Source of the DNA: Typha latifolia
Lineage: Eukaryota; Streptophyta; Magnoliopsida; Poales; Typhaceae
Assembly (NCBI GenBank): GCA_019914945.1
Contig: CM034108.1
Coordinates: forward strand, 8,070,001-8,134,000
Direction of reading: 5' to 3'
Length of the DNA: 64,000 bases
The notes under the pieces: model-generated
The model's input: the letters and a program-made list of their open reading frames with translations, nothing else
Told to the model about the DNA's origin: nothing
The model's database searches: none
Position numbers and translations under genes: made by a program
Shown: positions 21,362-33,321 of the stretch, in pieces
Position numbering within the stretch: the first letter of the stretch is position 1
Layout of the letters: every line of letters begins with the position of its first letter

Positions 21362-21402
21362 ATCTGGTATCAGAGCCACCGTTCCTCGGACAAGCGCTTC
21401 CA

Positions 21403-22515
21403 ATGACGACCACCAGATCCATGGCTGCACGGCGTGATGATGAAGAAGAGATTCTCCCAATAGAGGAGGAAGAGACGATTGCGGGGACTTCCACCCGCGG
21501 AACCATCCGATCTAATCGGAATACGGAAGAGCCTAGCGTTCTATCCATGTTGGGGTCTATTTCAGAGCAGATGGCCATCAACCACCAGATGATGATGGAG
21601 ATGATGCGGGAACTACGGGCGCCAAGGGAAGCAATGTCTAACGGGAAGGCACCATCGACCCCACGACGCGAGTCCACCCCCTTGAATCAATCCTCACCGG
21701 TTCAGCCTTTGCAACCACAAGAGCCGCTGCTACCACCACCCTATGGGCAGAGGCAAGCAAGGATGGTTACACCAGGACCAGTTGCGGGTGAACCCATCCG
21801 ACGAGCGAATCACCATGGAGACCACATTGGAGATCAAGATCCATGGGCGGGCCGATACGATCCGGAACCACGGCGAGTTGATCTAAACCGAAGGAGGGAT
21901 CATCAACCCTTCATGGTGCATCCTCCGCCGGTTAGACAAGGAGTTGGGCATGATCTGGAACGAGACAACGGCATTCGTGGACAAGTCGTGCGTCTCGAAT
22001 TCCCCAAGTTCAAAGGTGGCGATCCAATTGATTGGTTGTATAGGGCGGAGCAATTCTTTGCATACCAAGGTACGGCGGAAGAATACAAGGTGACGCTTGC
22101 AAGCTTCCACCTTGAGGATGCGGCGCTTCATTGGTTTCGATCAGCCAATGCCATTGAGGCCATCGAAACTTGGGCTGAGTATTTTGCGCCGATATCACAC
22201 GGCGATTTGGAGTATCGGGCTATGAAGACTTTGATGCTCTCCTCTCAAAGACGGTTCAGAAGACCACGGTTGGGTCATACCAAGAAGAATTTGAGAGGAT
22301 TAGTAGCCGATGTCATCCACCATGGACGGATCAGCAACTTCGCAGCACCTTCATCTCCGGGCTGCGGGGTGACATACAAGCCGATGTGAGGGCTTTAAGG
22401 CCTAGAACCTTAAAGGAGGCCTTCCAAGATGCGGTGCTTATGGAAGACAAGCATAGAGCCATGAAGATACACTGGAAGCGAGTTGGACAAGCCAAGGAAG
22501 CCGCAATCAAGCTCT
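21403..22515 (+). pseudogene. gag: Gypsy B gag
   Basis: ATG at 21403 (MTTTRSMAARRDDEEE). The open frame runs through the acidic and Met-rich N-terminus, the Pro-rich linker and the gag domain (FPKFKGGDPIDWLYRAEQFF, LEDAALHWFRSANAIEAIE). A small indel near 22180 shifts the frame (AEYFAPIS where A1 has AEFCADIT). The correct frame then continues to about 22515. It is better preserved than A1. Confidence 0.9.
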
Positions 22516-22567
22516 ACCAAACATAGCGGCAGGAAACACTAGCGGAGTATCAAGAGCTGCTACTGCA

Positions 22568-22740
22568 TTGATACCTCCTCGAGCACCCTTGAAGCCATCC
22601 CAAGATGTGAAGTACGCACCTAGAGGTCCGGGGCGAGTACTCACACCTGCCCAAGTAGAAGAAAGAAGAGCCAAGGGCTTATGCTTCCGTTGTGATGAGA
22701 AGTTTGTACCGGGGCATCGTTGCGCTAAAACCGATGGGAT
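22568..22740 (+). pseudogene. Gypsy B gag zinc knuckle segment
   Basis: Encodes LKPSQDVKYAPRGPGRVL and the knuckle CFRCDEKFVPGHRC (C-X2-C-X6-H-X-C spacing as in its relatives). A one-base change near 22730 separates it from the protease frame. Confidence 0.85.
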
Positions 22741-23858
22741 CGGTGATGCTCATCGATGGATTGGAGGAAGCGGAGGATGAGCTTGCAGCTGAAAGCGCAG
22801 ATGTTGCTGGACATCGAGGAGAAGAAGTTGAGGAGCAAAACGTGGAGGACGTTATAGCTGAAATCTCCCTCCACGCCTATTCGGGGACGGCGGCACCAAA
22901 GACATTGCGGGTGAACGGAGTAGTCAAGAAGACCACAGTGAGAATCTTGATTGACACCGGGTCCACCCACAACTTCATTGACAAGAGGCTCCTTAGGAAG
23001 ATTGGGCTCGAGTCGGAACCCACGGAAGGGTTCGATGTGACGATTGGAGATGGCACCACCTTGCGAGCAGATTTTATTTGTGGAGGTGTGGTATTGAAGG
23101 TGCAAGGCCAAAGTTTCACATTGGATCTTTATCCATTGGCCTTGCGAGGAGCTGATATTGTTTTCGGAACTCAATGGCTTCAAAGCTTGGGGCCCGTAAC
23201 ATTTGATTTCTCAAACCTCACACTGACCTTTCGGAGGAATGGAAGAAAGGTACTGCTGGATGGAAATCAACCGCGGCAAGGACCAACATTGCAACCACTT
23301 GTAGGCTTTCCTAGTGCAGGGGACCGAGCTCTACTATTGCAAATGGCTGTTCCTGAACCAGATACAAGTGAACTCGCCTCCTTCTCAGCACAAAACCGCA
23401 TGAAGCAAACGCATGACAAAGGCAGACGTGAGCGAGAATTTGAGGTGGATCAATTGGTGTTCGTTCGAGCTCAACCGTATCGACAATCCACATTGAGGCC
23501 AATTTTGAACCAAAAGTTGGGATACAAGTACTATGGTCCGTACCGAGTGCTACAACGAATCGGTCCAGTAGCTTACCGATTGGACCTACCTGAAGGAACC
23601 AGGATACATCCCGTCTTCCATGTCTCGGCATTGAAGGCCCAGATCGGGCCTAACCATGTAGTGGGTTCGACCTTACCCGAACCAATGGAGGAAGATGGCT
23701 CCAATGAGCCGGTTCGAGTCCTAAGTCGTAGGAGAAGACGCCAAGGATCCAGATTAGAGACTGAAGTGCTGATTGAGTGGCTGGGCAAACCTACTGACGA
23801 GTCTACATGGGAGCTAGAGACAGACATCATGGATCGCTTCCCAAATTTCAAACCTTGA
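22692..23858 (+). CDS. Gypsy B protease fused to integrase C-terminus and chromodomain (388 aa)
   Basis: An uninterrupted 388-residue frame. The protease has ILIDTGSTHNFID (DTG at about residues 88-90) and GADIVFGTQWL. It continues with GFPSAGDRALLLQMAV, a few residues of the post-RNase H region (SELASFSA), then directly QNRMKQTHDKGRRERE. The integrase tail (FVRAQPYRQSTLRPILN, VAYRLDLPEGT) and a C-terminal chromodomain (VLIEWLGKPTDESTWELE) follow. RT, RNase H and the integrase zinc finger and core have been removed by at least two deletions, yet the frame is kept. Normal gypsy pol is several times longer. Whether the product is made is unknown. Confidence 0.85.
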   Translation: MMRSLYRGIVALKPMGSVMLIDGLEEAEDELAAESADVAGHRGEEVEEQNVEDVIAEISLHAYSGTAAPKTLRVNGVVKKTTVRILIDTGSTHNFIDKRLLRKIGLESEPTEGFDVTIGDGTTLRADFICGGVVLKVQGQSFTLDLYPLALRGADIVFGTQWLQSLGPVTFDFSNLTLTFRRNGRKVLLDGNQPRQGPTLQPLVGFPSAGDRALLLQMAVPEPDTSELASFSAQNRMKQTHDKGRREREFEVDQLVFVRAQPYRQSTLRPILNQKLGYKYYGPYRVLQRIGPVAYRLDLPEGTRIHPVFHVSALKAQIGPNHVVGSTLPEPMEEDGSNEPVRVLSRRRRRQGSRLETEVLIEWLGKPTDESTWELETDIMDRFPNFKP

Positions 23859-23885
23859 GGACAAGGTTGCGGAAGCGTGGTGGAT

Positions 23886-24676
23886 TGATACGATTCGGAC
23901 TTCACCGACGTCGTCTCGAGCTTGGATTTACCTTAGGATAAGATTGAGTTTTAGGATAAGATTGAGTTTTAGGATAAGATTGTGTTTTACGATAAGATTG
24001 AGTTTTAGGATAAGATTGTGTTTTAGGATAAGATTGGGTTTTAGGATAAGATTGGGTTTTAGGATAAGATTGAGTTGTTGGTTAGCCTATAAAAGTATGT
24101 GTAGGGCAACCAAAATTATAATTGAATATTGAGAATTGAGTTTGCCTTGCCTCCTTCATCTTCTTCGCTCCCGTTCCCTCAATCTCCCCGGCGACGCCGC
24201 TTCTAATCTCCCTCGACAGGCTAATCACCCTAGTCCCTTAGGAGTGGCCCTATTCTCCCCCTTCTTCCAATTTATCCATCGCTATCTCTAACCTTTCCAT
24301 CATCCATAACCCTTCCACCATCACTTTTACACCGGTGCCACCCCATCAACACCGGCCCTCCACAATCCACCATTACCCAGGATTTCGTGCCTTCATCCAC
24401 GGAATCCAAAAACAGAGTATCCTGACGTTCGTCCACTAAACGAACGATATCTCGAGATCCCCAACTCCGATTCGCCTCAAACTAGATCCGTTGGAAAGCT
24501 CTTTTCCGGGCCTACATCATATCAAAATTTCACAGCGATCCAACGGTAGGATATTTCGGGATCTGATCTCAAAGTTCCGTGCAAGATCGTAACAATCTGG
24601 TATCAGGGCCATAGCACCAAAAGAGGGTTCGTATCAAGCTGGTATCAGAGCCTATAGCCGAGGAAGGATCGTAACA
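23886..24676 (+). repeat. 3' LTR of gypsy B
   Basis: 791 bp, nearly identical to the 5' copy, including the eight 18-bp units and two PBS-like copies (24598-24610 and 24640-24652). It ends GTAACA rather than GTACCA. Confidence 0.94.
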
Positions 24677-24872
24677 GTTAAGAGTATGATTTATTTGGTG
24701 ATGGAATATGTGATCATGGATAGGTTAGCAGGTTTTATTTAATGATGTCATGATTATATGTGCACAGGAGAGTATCTGTGCGTGATGGGCCCCGCCCGAC
24801 CTATCGCGTGCGCCGCGCGTGCCGTGTGGGCGCATGGGCGTGCACGTGCCCATGCCGGGCGGGGGCGTTACA

Positions 24873-27285
24873 GTTCAGGTGGTATCAGAGCTTAGGTTTA
24901 AGGATGATCTGGCAAACCATCAAGTATAGGAGTCGTCAATTTGGTTTAGGGTTACGCTAGTAGTCGATCTCGATGAGTTTGATATTAAGTGGTTGAGATA
25001 GAAATTTAGGTTGTAATGTTGAGATTATTACGTTTTGATACTTTGACAATATTGATAGAAATAATTTGTGATATTAGTATATTGAGAAATTATTTGAGCG
25101 ACTAATGAATAAGAAGAGATATTACTAAATCATGTATTGATGTTATTGATATTGAGGTGTCATAGTCTGTGGAGCATAATATTGGATATGTAGACTTATT
25201 CATATGTTGTGATAAAGTGTAGAAATTTGTCAATATGTGGAGATAGGTATTTTATACAGAAGGATTATTATCGGTAGATTTGAAGTTATTCGGAGTAGAC
25301 ATATCATATTTTTGGATTTTTGATCTTTTATATATATATTTGATATTAGAAGATTGATGTAAAGAGATATATGTGCAGAGAGACTATTCTAATTTTTTTG
25401 AAAGCTATAATTATAGATTGTGGATGGATGAGTAAGACATATGATGATTTTGTATAGTGGAAAAGAAATTATGTATTGTGATATAGATGATTGTAGACTG
25501 TATATAGAAAATAATTTTCGGATGACTAGTATGATAAATTATGTTTGCAAGAGGATTAACATCTCATTTAAACCTTTTAGTTGATTACCAAATAGGGTAA
25601 TGGGTATAGGAAATATGACATGGATACAGTTATTGGATTGTGAATGATGTCAGTAGTTGAGAAGTAATGTATAGCTTTCTGGATGACATGATAGTAGGTT
25701 TAGTTTAGAAGTTGTTGATTGTGTGAATTTGATTAGATAGAAAGAATGATAATGAAATGAATGATATAGGGTGATGATAGTTGCTAAAGTTGATAGTCTC
25801 AGGATATATCCTGTATGATAGTGAAAATATATTATGGTTATTAGTTTAGTTTTGAACATTGATTTAAAGAATAAGAATATTATAGCCTGAAGATCGTGTA
25901 TGTTGGGTGAAGAATTTTAATTACAAGTATACAGTCTTATTTTATTATGATTATTAGGTGATAATAATGATGTTGTAGAAGGATGTTGAGGATACTATAC
26001 GATTAAATTGTGCAGTATATATAGTGGACTTTGTATAGAGGATGTGATAGAATATTAAATTGAGACTCTTGAAGAAATATGAGGTTTAAGTGATTTAATT
26101 AGGAATGAGATATGTTGGCATAGATGTTAAATTGAGATATTATGTGTTTTGACATGTTAGTTGTTTTGATGATACTAATTGGAGAGATAATTTGATAAAG
26201 TTATTCATAGAGCCTATAGACTTGATTATTTGTTATGACTGAGAGATGGTTTGGAAATTGAACTAATTGCTTCATAGGATAGTAATGAAAGGAATATAGA
26301 GGACTATGATATTTCATATTTAGTGCATCGATGGATGTTTATTATACTGCTAGATGATAAACGGATAATGATGTATAGGAAAATGATTATATTAGCATTT
26401 GGTTAACCGTTAACTTATTTGTTCGATTATTACTAGAGGTTATTGAGCAAACCTTTTATAATGATGAGATTGATCTTAATGATTGTAAAGACTTACAGGT
26501 TTACATTTAAGTCTTAAGATAAAGATATTTGATTGGGAGATAATGATTTCATAATTGGAAGATAATGACCTCATGATTGGTTCCATTATAGTTTGCGAGA
26601 GTTTGATCTTTTAGTAATTTGCAAAGTTAAGGTTGTGAGAATATTATAATTTATATTTTTGGATGTCTTCTGATCTATATGAATTAGTTAGTGCCAGTTA
26701 TTTTATTAGCAGATCATAATAGCATTACCAATTCGAGAGATTAATCTTAGTAACTTTAGTTCATGTACAATGACTTTGTAGATTTGTCTAAGATATGTTT
26801 ATGTATTTTAAAGATCAAGTATGATGGATTAACAAATATTTGGGTGGCAATGGATTAATATTATGAATTGAATATTATATCTGTTGAGATATTGAAGAGA
26901 TTTCGTAGAACTCAGTAGATAGTCTCTGGATCTGAATATCGTTATCATTAAGTCATATTTTGGTGGATATATTAGTAGTGATAGTAATTAAATAGATAAT
27001 GATCAAACTGGAATTATGTGAATCGAGGAATGAATAGTTTGGATACATAAACTGATTGATAGAAAGATCATTATAAAGTTTACCATGTATGTTTTTTTTG
27101 AGATAGTTTGGATTTAACCTTTTAGATATTGCAGATTAAGAAGGAAGATAATGTGGAGAATCAGAAGAGGATATAAATTTCGGTTGAGGTTGCATTAGAA
27201 TTTACATTGATAGGTTGGATTTGATGCACTGTATGTTATTCTGAAGAATGTATTATGAATACACATTGATATTGTAGTCTTATAT
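24873..27285 (+). mobile_element. Decayed interior of X element
   Basis: Begins with PBS TGGTATCAGAGCTTAGG at 24880, eight bases after the LTR end. The rest is AT-rich with no frame of useful length and no protein motif that I can name. It is cut off at 27285 by an S-type LTR fragment. Confidence 0.6.
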
Positions 27286-28083
27286 GAAAAAACCCAAACG
27301 GGAAAAAACCACGGATCCAAACTCGAATCAAAACCAATCACTATGATAGTAGTAGTTGCAAGACTAACTCACAAAACAACCCGTCGATCCAAACGACTTT
27401 ATTCCTCTCAGTCTTGCTTGCTAGAACCCATGATTCGCTGCTTCTCATGATTGAAGTCCAACCTCAGTAGCCCTCGAGAATGATTTTTCGTCTAGATAGC
27501 CGTTAAGACGAAAGATTAGGTTTTGTAAATGAGTGAAACCTTGTTAGTTGAAGAACCGATGTAGTATCAAGAAGTCTTCTTGAATAATGCCTCTTCAACC
27601 ACCCTTGAGTTAGGGCATCACAATCCTTATATATGATCTCCAAGATAGAGACAAATCCAAGTCTTATCCGAACTTACGAGAATCCAATATTTTCAAACTT
27701 CGTTGGTGTGTTCAAACGCGGCCCAGGTGCATTCGAACGGCTTGACTTGATCTCAGGTGCATTCGAACGGGCCCGAGTGCATTCGAACGCGACAGCTTGA
27801 ATTCTTCGGGTTGCGTTGGAACACGTTTGTGATCGTAGCTCTCGGTTTGTGTGAATGCAGTACCCGCGTTCGAACGCGTTTGTGAACGCAGCTCTCGGTC
27901 TGTGTGAATGTAGTATCCGCATTCGAACACGTTTGTGAATGCAGCATGAACTCAATAGATTTTCTCTAATAATCTTGCAATTCTTCAAACCAGAGATATT
28001 CTAGACTTGTATAAAGCTTATATATATGTAAAAATACACTTAGAATATTTTGTACACAATTGCCAACAATTAAAAACCTAATA
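27286..28083 (-). repeat. S-type copia LTR, 5'-truncated copy
   Basis: Matches the S LTR from the AACCCAAACGGGAAAAAACC block to the U3 end (ACCTAATA). It includes the TATA region (near 27633) and a reduced GTTCGAACGC array (27712-27945) with many CpG-to-TpG variants. The first 110 bases or so of the LTR (plus-strand sense) are missing. Confidence 0.88.
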
Positions 28084-30083
28084 AGTACATTCGATTTGGG
28101 CTATTGTGGTAGTTCGTTGAGGCGTACCTCTATGTCGTCACTTTGAAAGTTGATGGTGAACTCCTCAAAGTGAAAACAGACCTTGCCAATACCTTTAAGC
28201 TATTGAACTCCAAGTATAAGATCTGCTCCTCAAATGTCCAGAAGGTGCAAGACCAAGGGGAAAGAGTGTCCTTGGACTCAAAGTGTTATGCCGTGCCATA
28301 TTCCTTTAGTCCTCAACGAGGGCCTTCACCAATGATCATGTTGAATCCAGTGGTAGGCTCCACTTCGAACCTAATCCTCTAGACCATCTTCTCATTAAGA
28401 AATCTAGCAGTACTTCTGCTGTCAATTAGAATACGAACCGAATAATTCTTCACCGTCCCGTCCACCTACATAGTTTGTGGTGTGATGGTCCCTGAGTTCG
28501 CATGCAAAGATATTTTGCAATCAATCTTTGCTATGTTCCTCCAAACGTTGAACTTCCCCAATCTCTTAAATCATCTCCTTCAATAGTCTATCTCCTCATG
28601 TGCCCCAACCCTAATTATAGTGCCATCTGACTCTTCTAGAAGCCATGGGGAATCTCTATAAGCCTCTAGACCAATCCTAGTCAAGGGTGGTTGAGCTAGA
28701 ACCCACACACTTGTCATGGACATGGGTGGCTACACGATTGTGGTCATAGGTGGTCTAGTGCTCCCCCTCATGTTCGTCTTGGTCAAGCATACCTTTCATC
28801 CTATCCTCAAATATTGCCTTCCATCATCCATTCCATGTGGAAAGTGATTGCAAGCGAAGTAGGTCAGACCTTCTTTACCTTGGCTTGGACATTAAGGACG
28901 AGCCCGACCATCCTCTAAGTTATTTGAACCCCTCTCAAACTCTTCTTAATATATCTCGAGAGAGGTAATCTGAAACAAATTTTGAGAGAGTCCCCTCAAA
29001 ATCCTCATATCTGGATGACTCAAATTGAAGGTAGATAGCGTTCATGAATTAGTTCCACATCTAGAATGGTCGGTTCCTTCAGGCTAGTTGGAATTACATC
29101 CTCTAGGTGAAAAGAGGCCAGCAAGACCTTAGAGTCTTCATGTGTGACCTAGTACGAAGAACTGCTCCATTTGACGAAACCATTTGAGCGATTCGCCACC
29201 GCTAAATATAGAAAAGTCCAGCCGCACAGTCCAACCTTGAATCACGTTTGACATGCATCCACATGTCTACCATCATCTTGGACTTGGTAGGTCACCTCTA
29301 TTGCCCTTTGGTATGGCCGCTATGGGTATTTTTGTGATCAGCTCATGGGTCATGCATAGGGTTATGCATGTCCATGACTGTTGGGGCAAGGAACCCACCT
29401 GTAGGAGTGTTGATTGCTCGTGGCTCTAGCATAGGCAGCTATGACGCTTGTTCTTGCTATCTCAGGGGGTGAGAGAGGCCTACTATCATCTCATAGCAGT
29501 AGCAGAGGTGTCATTCATTGGTTCTTATCTCGTGGAGAATATGAGTGTGATCTGTGATGGCCATCTTTAACTCGACGAGGGCAGAGCAACGCATCATGGC
29601 CATCATGGTGGAGAGGTTGAGTGCTAACATCACCTTTTGAAAGTGCTTGATCTTGAGATGCATCAAGAGATCGGGTGGTATCACATATGGTGTCAAGGAA
29701 CACGAATATATCGCATTCCTCCTTGAGGACATGGTTGTAATGGGGGCATATTGAGGAAACCTAGCTCCAATACAAAATTGATGCATTTTAAAAGATCTAA
29801 TACCAAATTGATGTGATCTGATGTAGAGTTGCACCAAATTGGCATGAACAGTAAAATAATTCCTTGTTGTGCTTTAGAAGTGGTGCGCACCAGCTTTCTC
29901 TAATGGCAAGAAGGGTTCTTCAAAGTGGTGCGCACTAGGATCGAGGATGTGCACTGACATAAGGCTTGTGGGAATGGTTGGTTTGTTTTAGATTGCTAGT
30001 GAGGATAGGGTTGTAGGTGGTATGTTTGGGAATTACAAGAGGTTAATTGGTGGTGGAGGGGCAAAAATAGGTTACTGCAAGGG
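28084..30083 (-). pseudogene. Eroded gypsy F: gag and protease remnants
   Basis: On the minus strand, RILIDSRSTARFLNEKMV near 28380-28435 is a decayed gypsy protease (normally LIDSGSTHNF). Upstream, near 29140-29220, FSGGESLKWFRQMEQFF recalls the gag domain. A degenerate PBS (TAATACCA on the plus strand, about 29798) is followed by TTGATGTGATC, the likely 5' LTR start, from about 29811 onward. Stops are numerous. C is inserted into this presumed LTR, whose rest would be 35247-35440. The family is distinct from A-E. Confidence 0.65.
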
Positions 30084-30973
30084 TGATACGATCTCCCCTT
30101 TAGGCTAAGGTTCGATCTTTCCCGTTTTCAGTTCTAGACAGGATCTGACACAGAAATTTGAAAATAGATCCTGAAAGACGCAGTCATCGGATCGACTTTA
30201 AATGTTGATATGTTGCAGTCCCGGAAAAGAGCTTTCCAGCAAACCAAGTTTCAGGCGAATAGGACGGTGGGATCTCGAGATATCGTCCGATTAGTAGAGA
30301 AACGTCAGGGAGTCCGTCTTTGGATCCGTGGATGGAGGCACGAGATCCTTGGTGATGGTGGAGAGTGGTGGATTGGCGATAATGGGGGTGGCACTAGTGA
30401 ATAAGTGGTGGTGGAAGGGTTATGGGTGATGGAAGGGGTTAGGTCAAGGTGATATATAGATTGGAAGAAGGGGGAGGAGTGGGCCGCCCCTAAAGGACTA
30501 GGGTGAGTGGTCGGTCGAGGGGGGTTGGAAGCGGCGTCACCGAGGAACGAGAGAATGAGAGTGAAGAAGACGAAGGAGACAAGGGCAAAACTCAATTCAT
30601 TCAATAATGATTCCATAGTTGCCATCCACACCTTTAGAGGCTAACCAAACAATTCAAAAATAACAATTATTAACCCTAAAATAGTAAATTTTTGTCGACC
30701 GCATTTGAATGCGCCCGATCTCTATATGTGCGAATGTGATGCGGGCATTTGCAGGGGCATTCGAACGCGGTATTTGAGCACATATTTCGCACTCTCTTTA
30801 TGTGTGAACCTTATACGAGCGTTCATAAGCGCGTTCGAACGCACTTCACCCGCGTTCGAACGCAACATACAAAAAACTTATTTTCTATGATTTATACAAT
30901 AAAACAAGAGTAAAAGACACTCCTAAAGTATATCCCTACTCGAGACGACATCGGTGAAGCCCAAATCGTATCA
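30084..30973 (-). repeat. 3' LTR of gypsy C
   Basis: Plus-strand ends are TGATACGATCTCC and AAATCGTATCA. It holds a sparse GAACGC array (30700-30865). The TATA position has decayed to TCTAAAGG. Confidence 0.92.
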
Positions 30974-31000
30974 ATCCACCATAGTTCCGTAACCTTGTCC

Positions 31001-33321
31001 TCAAGGTGTGAAATTGGGGAAGCGATCTATGATATCTGACTCTAACTCCCAAGTAGACTCCTTAGTGGGGTTGCCTAGATGCTCGATCAGCACTTCTGTC
31101 TCCAATCTGGATCCATGGTGTCTTCTCCTATGGCCTAAGACTCGGACTGGTTCAGCTGGGCTATCTTCCTTCATTGGTTCGGGCAAGGCCGAACCCACCA
31201 CATGGTTAGGCCCAATCTGGGCCTTCAATGCCGATACATGGAAAATAGAATGAATCGGGCTCCCTCAGGTAGGTCCAACCGGTAAGCTACTGGACCGATT
31301 CGTTGTAGCACTCGATATGGACCATAGTACTTGTGACCCAACTTCTGGTTCAAAATCGGCCTCAGTGTGGATTGCCGATATGGTTGAGCTCGAACGAACA
31401 CCAATTGATCCACCTCAAACTCTCGCTCATGCCGCCCTTTTTCATGAGTCTGCTTCATGCGGTTTTGGGCTAATGCTAGGTGAATCTTGAGCCGTCTCAA
31501 GGTTTAGTCTCGATCCGCAAGTTCCAAGTCGAGCTCAGTCCTATCCGCTGCCGTGAGTCTATCGTAGGCTTGCAAGATAGGGGGAGTGCACCCATAAACT
31601 ACCTCAAAGGGGGTCATGCCGATGCTAGAGTGATGAGCTGTATTGTATGACCACTTGGTCCATGGAAGGAATTTGACCCGATCCTTTGGTCGGTCCGCTA
31701 CAAAGCATCGCAAGTATTGCTCTAGTCTGCGATTCACCACCTCGGTATGGCCATCTATCTTGGGGTGATAAGTTGAACTAAGGTTGACTCGAGTCCTTTG
31801 CAATCTAAAGAACTTGGACCAAAACTCGCTGATGAAGATGCGATCCCCATCTGACACAATCGTCCTAGGCATCCCATGCAAGCGCGCCACTTCTCGAACA
31901 AAATTTTTAGCAATCTTTTTCGCTAAAAATGGGTGCGTCAATGCTACGAAATGAGCATATTTGCTCAGCCTATCCACCATAACGAACACCAACGATTGTC
32001 CTCGAACCTTCGGCAGCCCTTCGATGAAGTCCATGGAGATGTCCTCCCAAATATGCTTTGATATAGGTAGTGGTTGCAACAGCCCGCTGGGCTTGAGTGT
32101 CTCCGATTTGACTTGTTGGCAGATTTGGCATTCACGAACATACTTCTTCATGTCTGACTTCATCGCTGTCCAAGTATAGTTTTGGGCCAGCCGCTTGTAG
32201 GTATGTAAGACCCCTTCATGTCCTGCTATAGGAGTATCATGGAAGTGTGCTATCAATAGTCTCCATAGCTCTTCGTTTATGGGTACCTTAATTCGCCTAT
32301 GCTTGAGTACCAATCCATCGCGCTCCTCGTGCTCGGGGTGGCTTGATGGGTTCTCTCTCAGCTCCTCCATGAGTTGGACCAGATCACTATCCTCTACGCT
32401 AGCTCTTCGCAGATCTCAGAAGAAAGGAAAGGTGGGTGCCGAGAAAGAAGCGAGCTCTCTTGCGTCCCCTACGCTTGGAAGTACAAATAGCGGTTGACTT
32501 CCATCCAGCAGCACTCTTCGTTCATTCCTTTAAAATGTCAATGTGAGGTTTATAAAGTCAAATGTCATGGGCCCCAAGCTTCGAAGCCATTGAGTCCCCA
32601 AAACAATGTCAGCACCTCGCAAGGCCAACGGATAAAGATCCTATGTCAAAATTTGGCCTTGAACCTTCAACTCCACTCCTCCACAAATGAAATCTGCCCG
32701 CAATGTGGTGCCATCTTCAATCGTCACATCGAACCCTTCCATGGGTTCTGACTCAAGCCCAATCTTCCTAAAAAGCCTCTTGTCAATGAAGTTGTGGGTG
32801 GACCCGGTGTCGATCAAGATTCTCACTATGGTTGTCTTGATTACATCGTTCACCTGCAAAGTCTTTGGTGCGGCTGTCTCGGAATAGGCGTGGAGGGAGA
32901 TCTCAACCATCATGTCCTCCACATGTTGCTCCTCAGCTACTCCTCCTTGCTGACCAACCACACCCTCATCTTCATCTGTAATCTCATCCTCAACCTCCAA
33001 TCCGTCGATTAGCATCACCGATCCCATTAGTTTAGCGCAGTGATGCCCGAATACAAACTTCTTATCACAACGAAAGCATAGGCCTTTGGCTCTTCGTTCC
33101 TCCACTTGAGTAGGTGTGAGTGCTCGTCCCAAACCTCTAGGCGCGTACTTCACATCTTGGGAGGGCTTTAGGGATGCTCGAGGAGGCTCCCTTGCAGCAG
33201 CAGTTCTTGGTACGTCGGTAACATTTCCTGCCGCTTTGGTTGGTTGAGCTGGATCGCGGCTTCCTTGGCTAATCCAGTTCTGTTTGAGGTGTAACTTCAT
33301 GGCTCGATATTTGTCTTCCAT
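31001..33321 (-). pseudogene. pol: Gypsy C zinc knuckle, protease, integrase and chromodomain
   Basis: Knuckle CFRCDKKFVFGHHC and protease ILIDTGSTHNFID lie in 32641-33321. After a few stops the frame passes from LLDGSQPLFVL to ARELASFSAPTFPFF, so RT and RNase H are missing. The integrase (31504-32370) has the HHCC finger (AHFHDTPIAGHEG, CQICQ), and the acidic residues are all present: MDFIEGL, VSDGDRIF and HTEVVNR. A TAG near 31505, then QNRMKQTHEKGRHE to LDLPEG, a frameshift near 31230, and the chromodomain (31001-31228, VLIEHLGNPTKESTWELE) follow. Only a few lesions separate it from an intact frame. Confidence 0.92.

Larger units (their letters stand above)
20571..24676 (+). mobile_element. 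Gypsy B: young, RT-less, with two 791-bp LTRs
   Basis: Perfect TSD GTTAA (20566-20570 and 24677-24681). The LTRs at 20571-21361 and 23886-24676 have identical length and only a handful of differences, so insertion is recent. The interior holds gag, protease and an integrase C-terminus plus chromodomain. RT, RNase H and the integrase core are missing. It is inserted in X LTR. Confidence 0.95.
17797..24872 (+). repeat. X LTR (about 2.97 kb), split by gypsy B
   Basis: Starts TGTAACAACCC, ends GGGGGCGTTACA at 24872 and is followed by a PBS. Removing gypsy B and one GTTAA leaves about 2965 bp. It contains a CT-rich leader, an AT-rich middle and a GC-rich 3' end. The long LTR, termini and tRNA-Met PBS resemble Tekay/Del-type gypsy elements (inference). 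Three other copies occur at 49220-51965, 59374-62190 and 62191-64000. No complete ORF is present. Confidence 0.8.
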
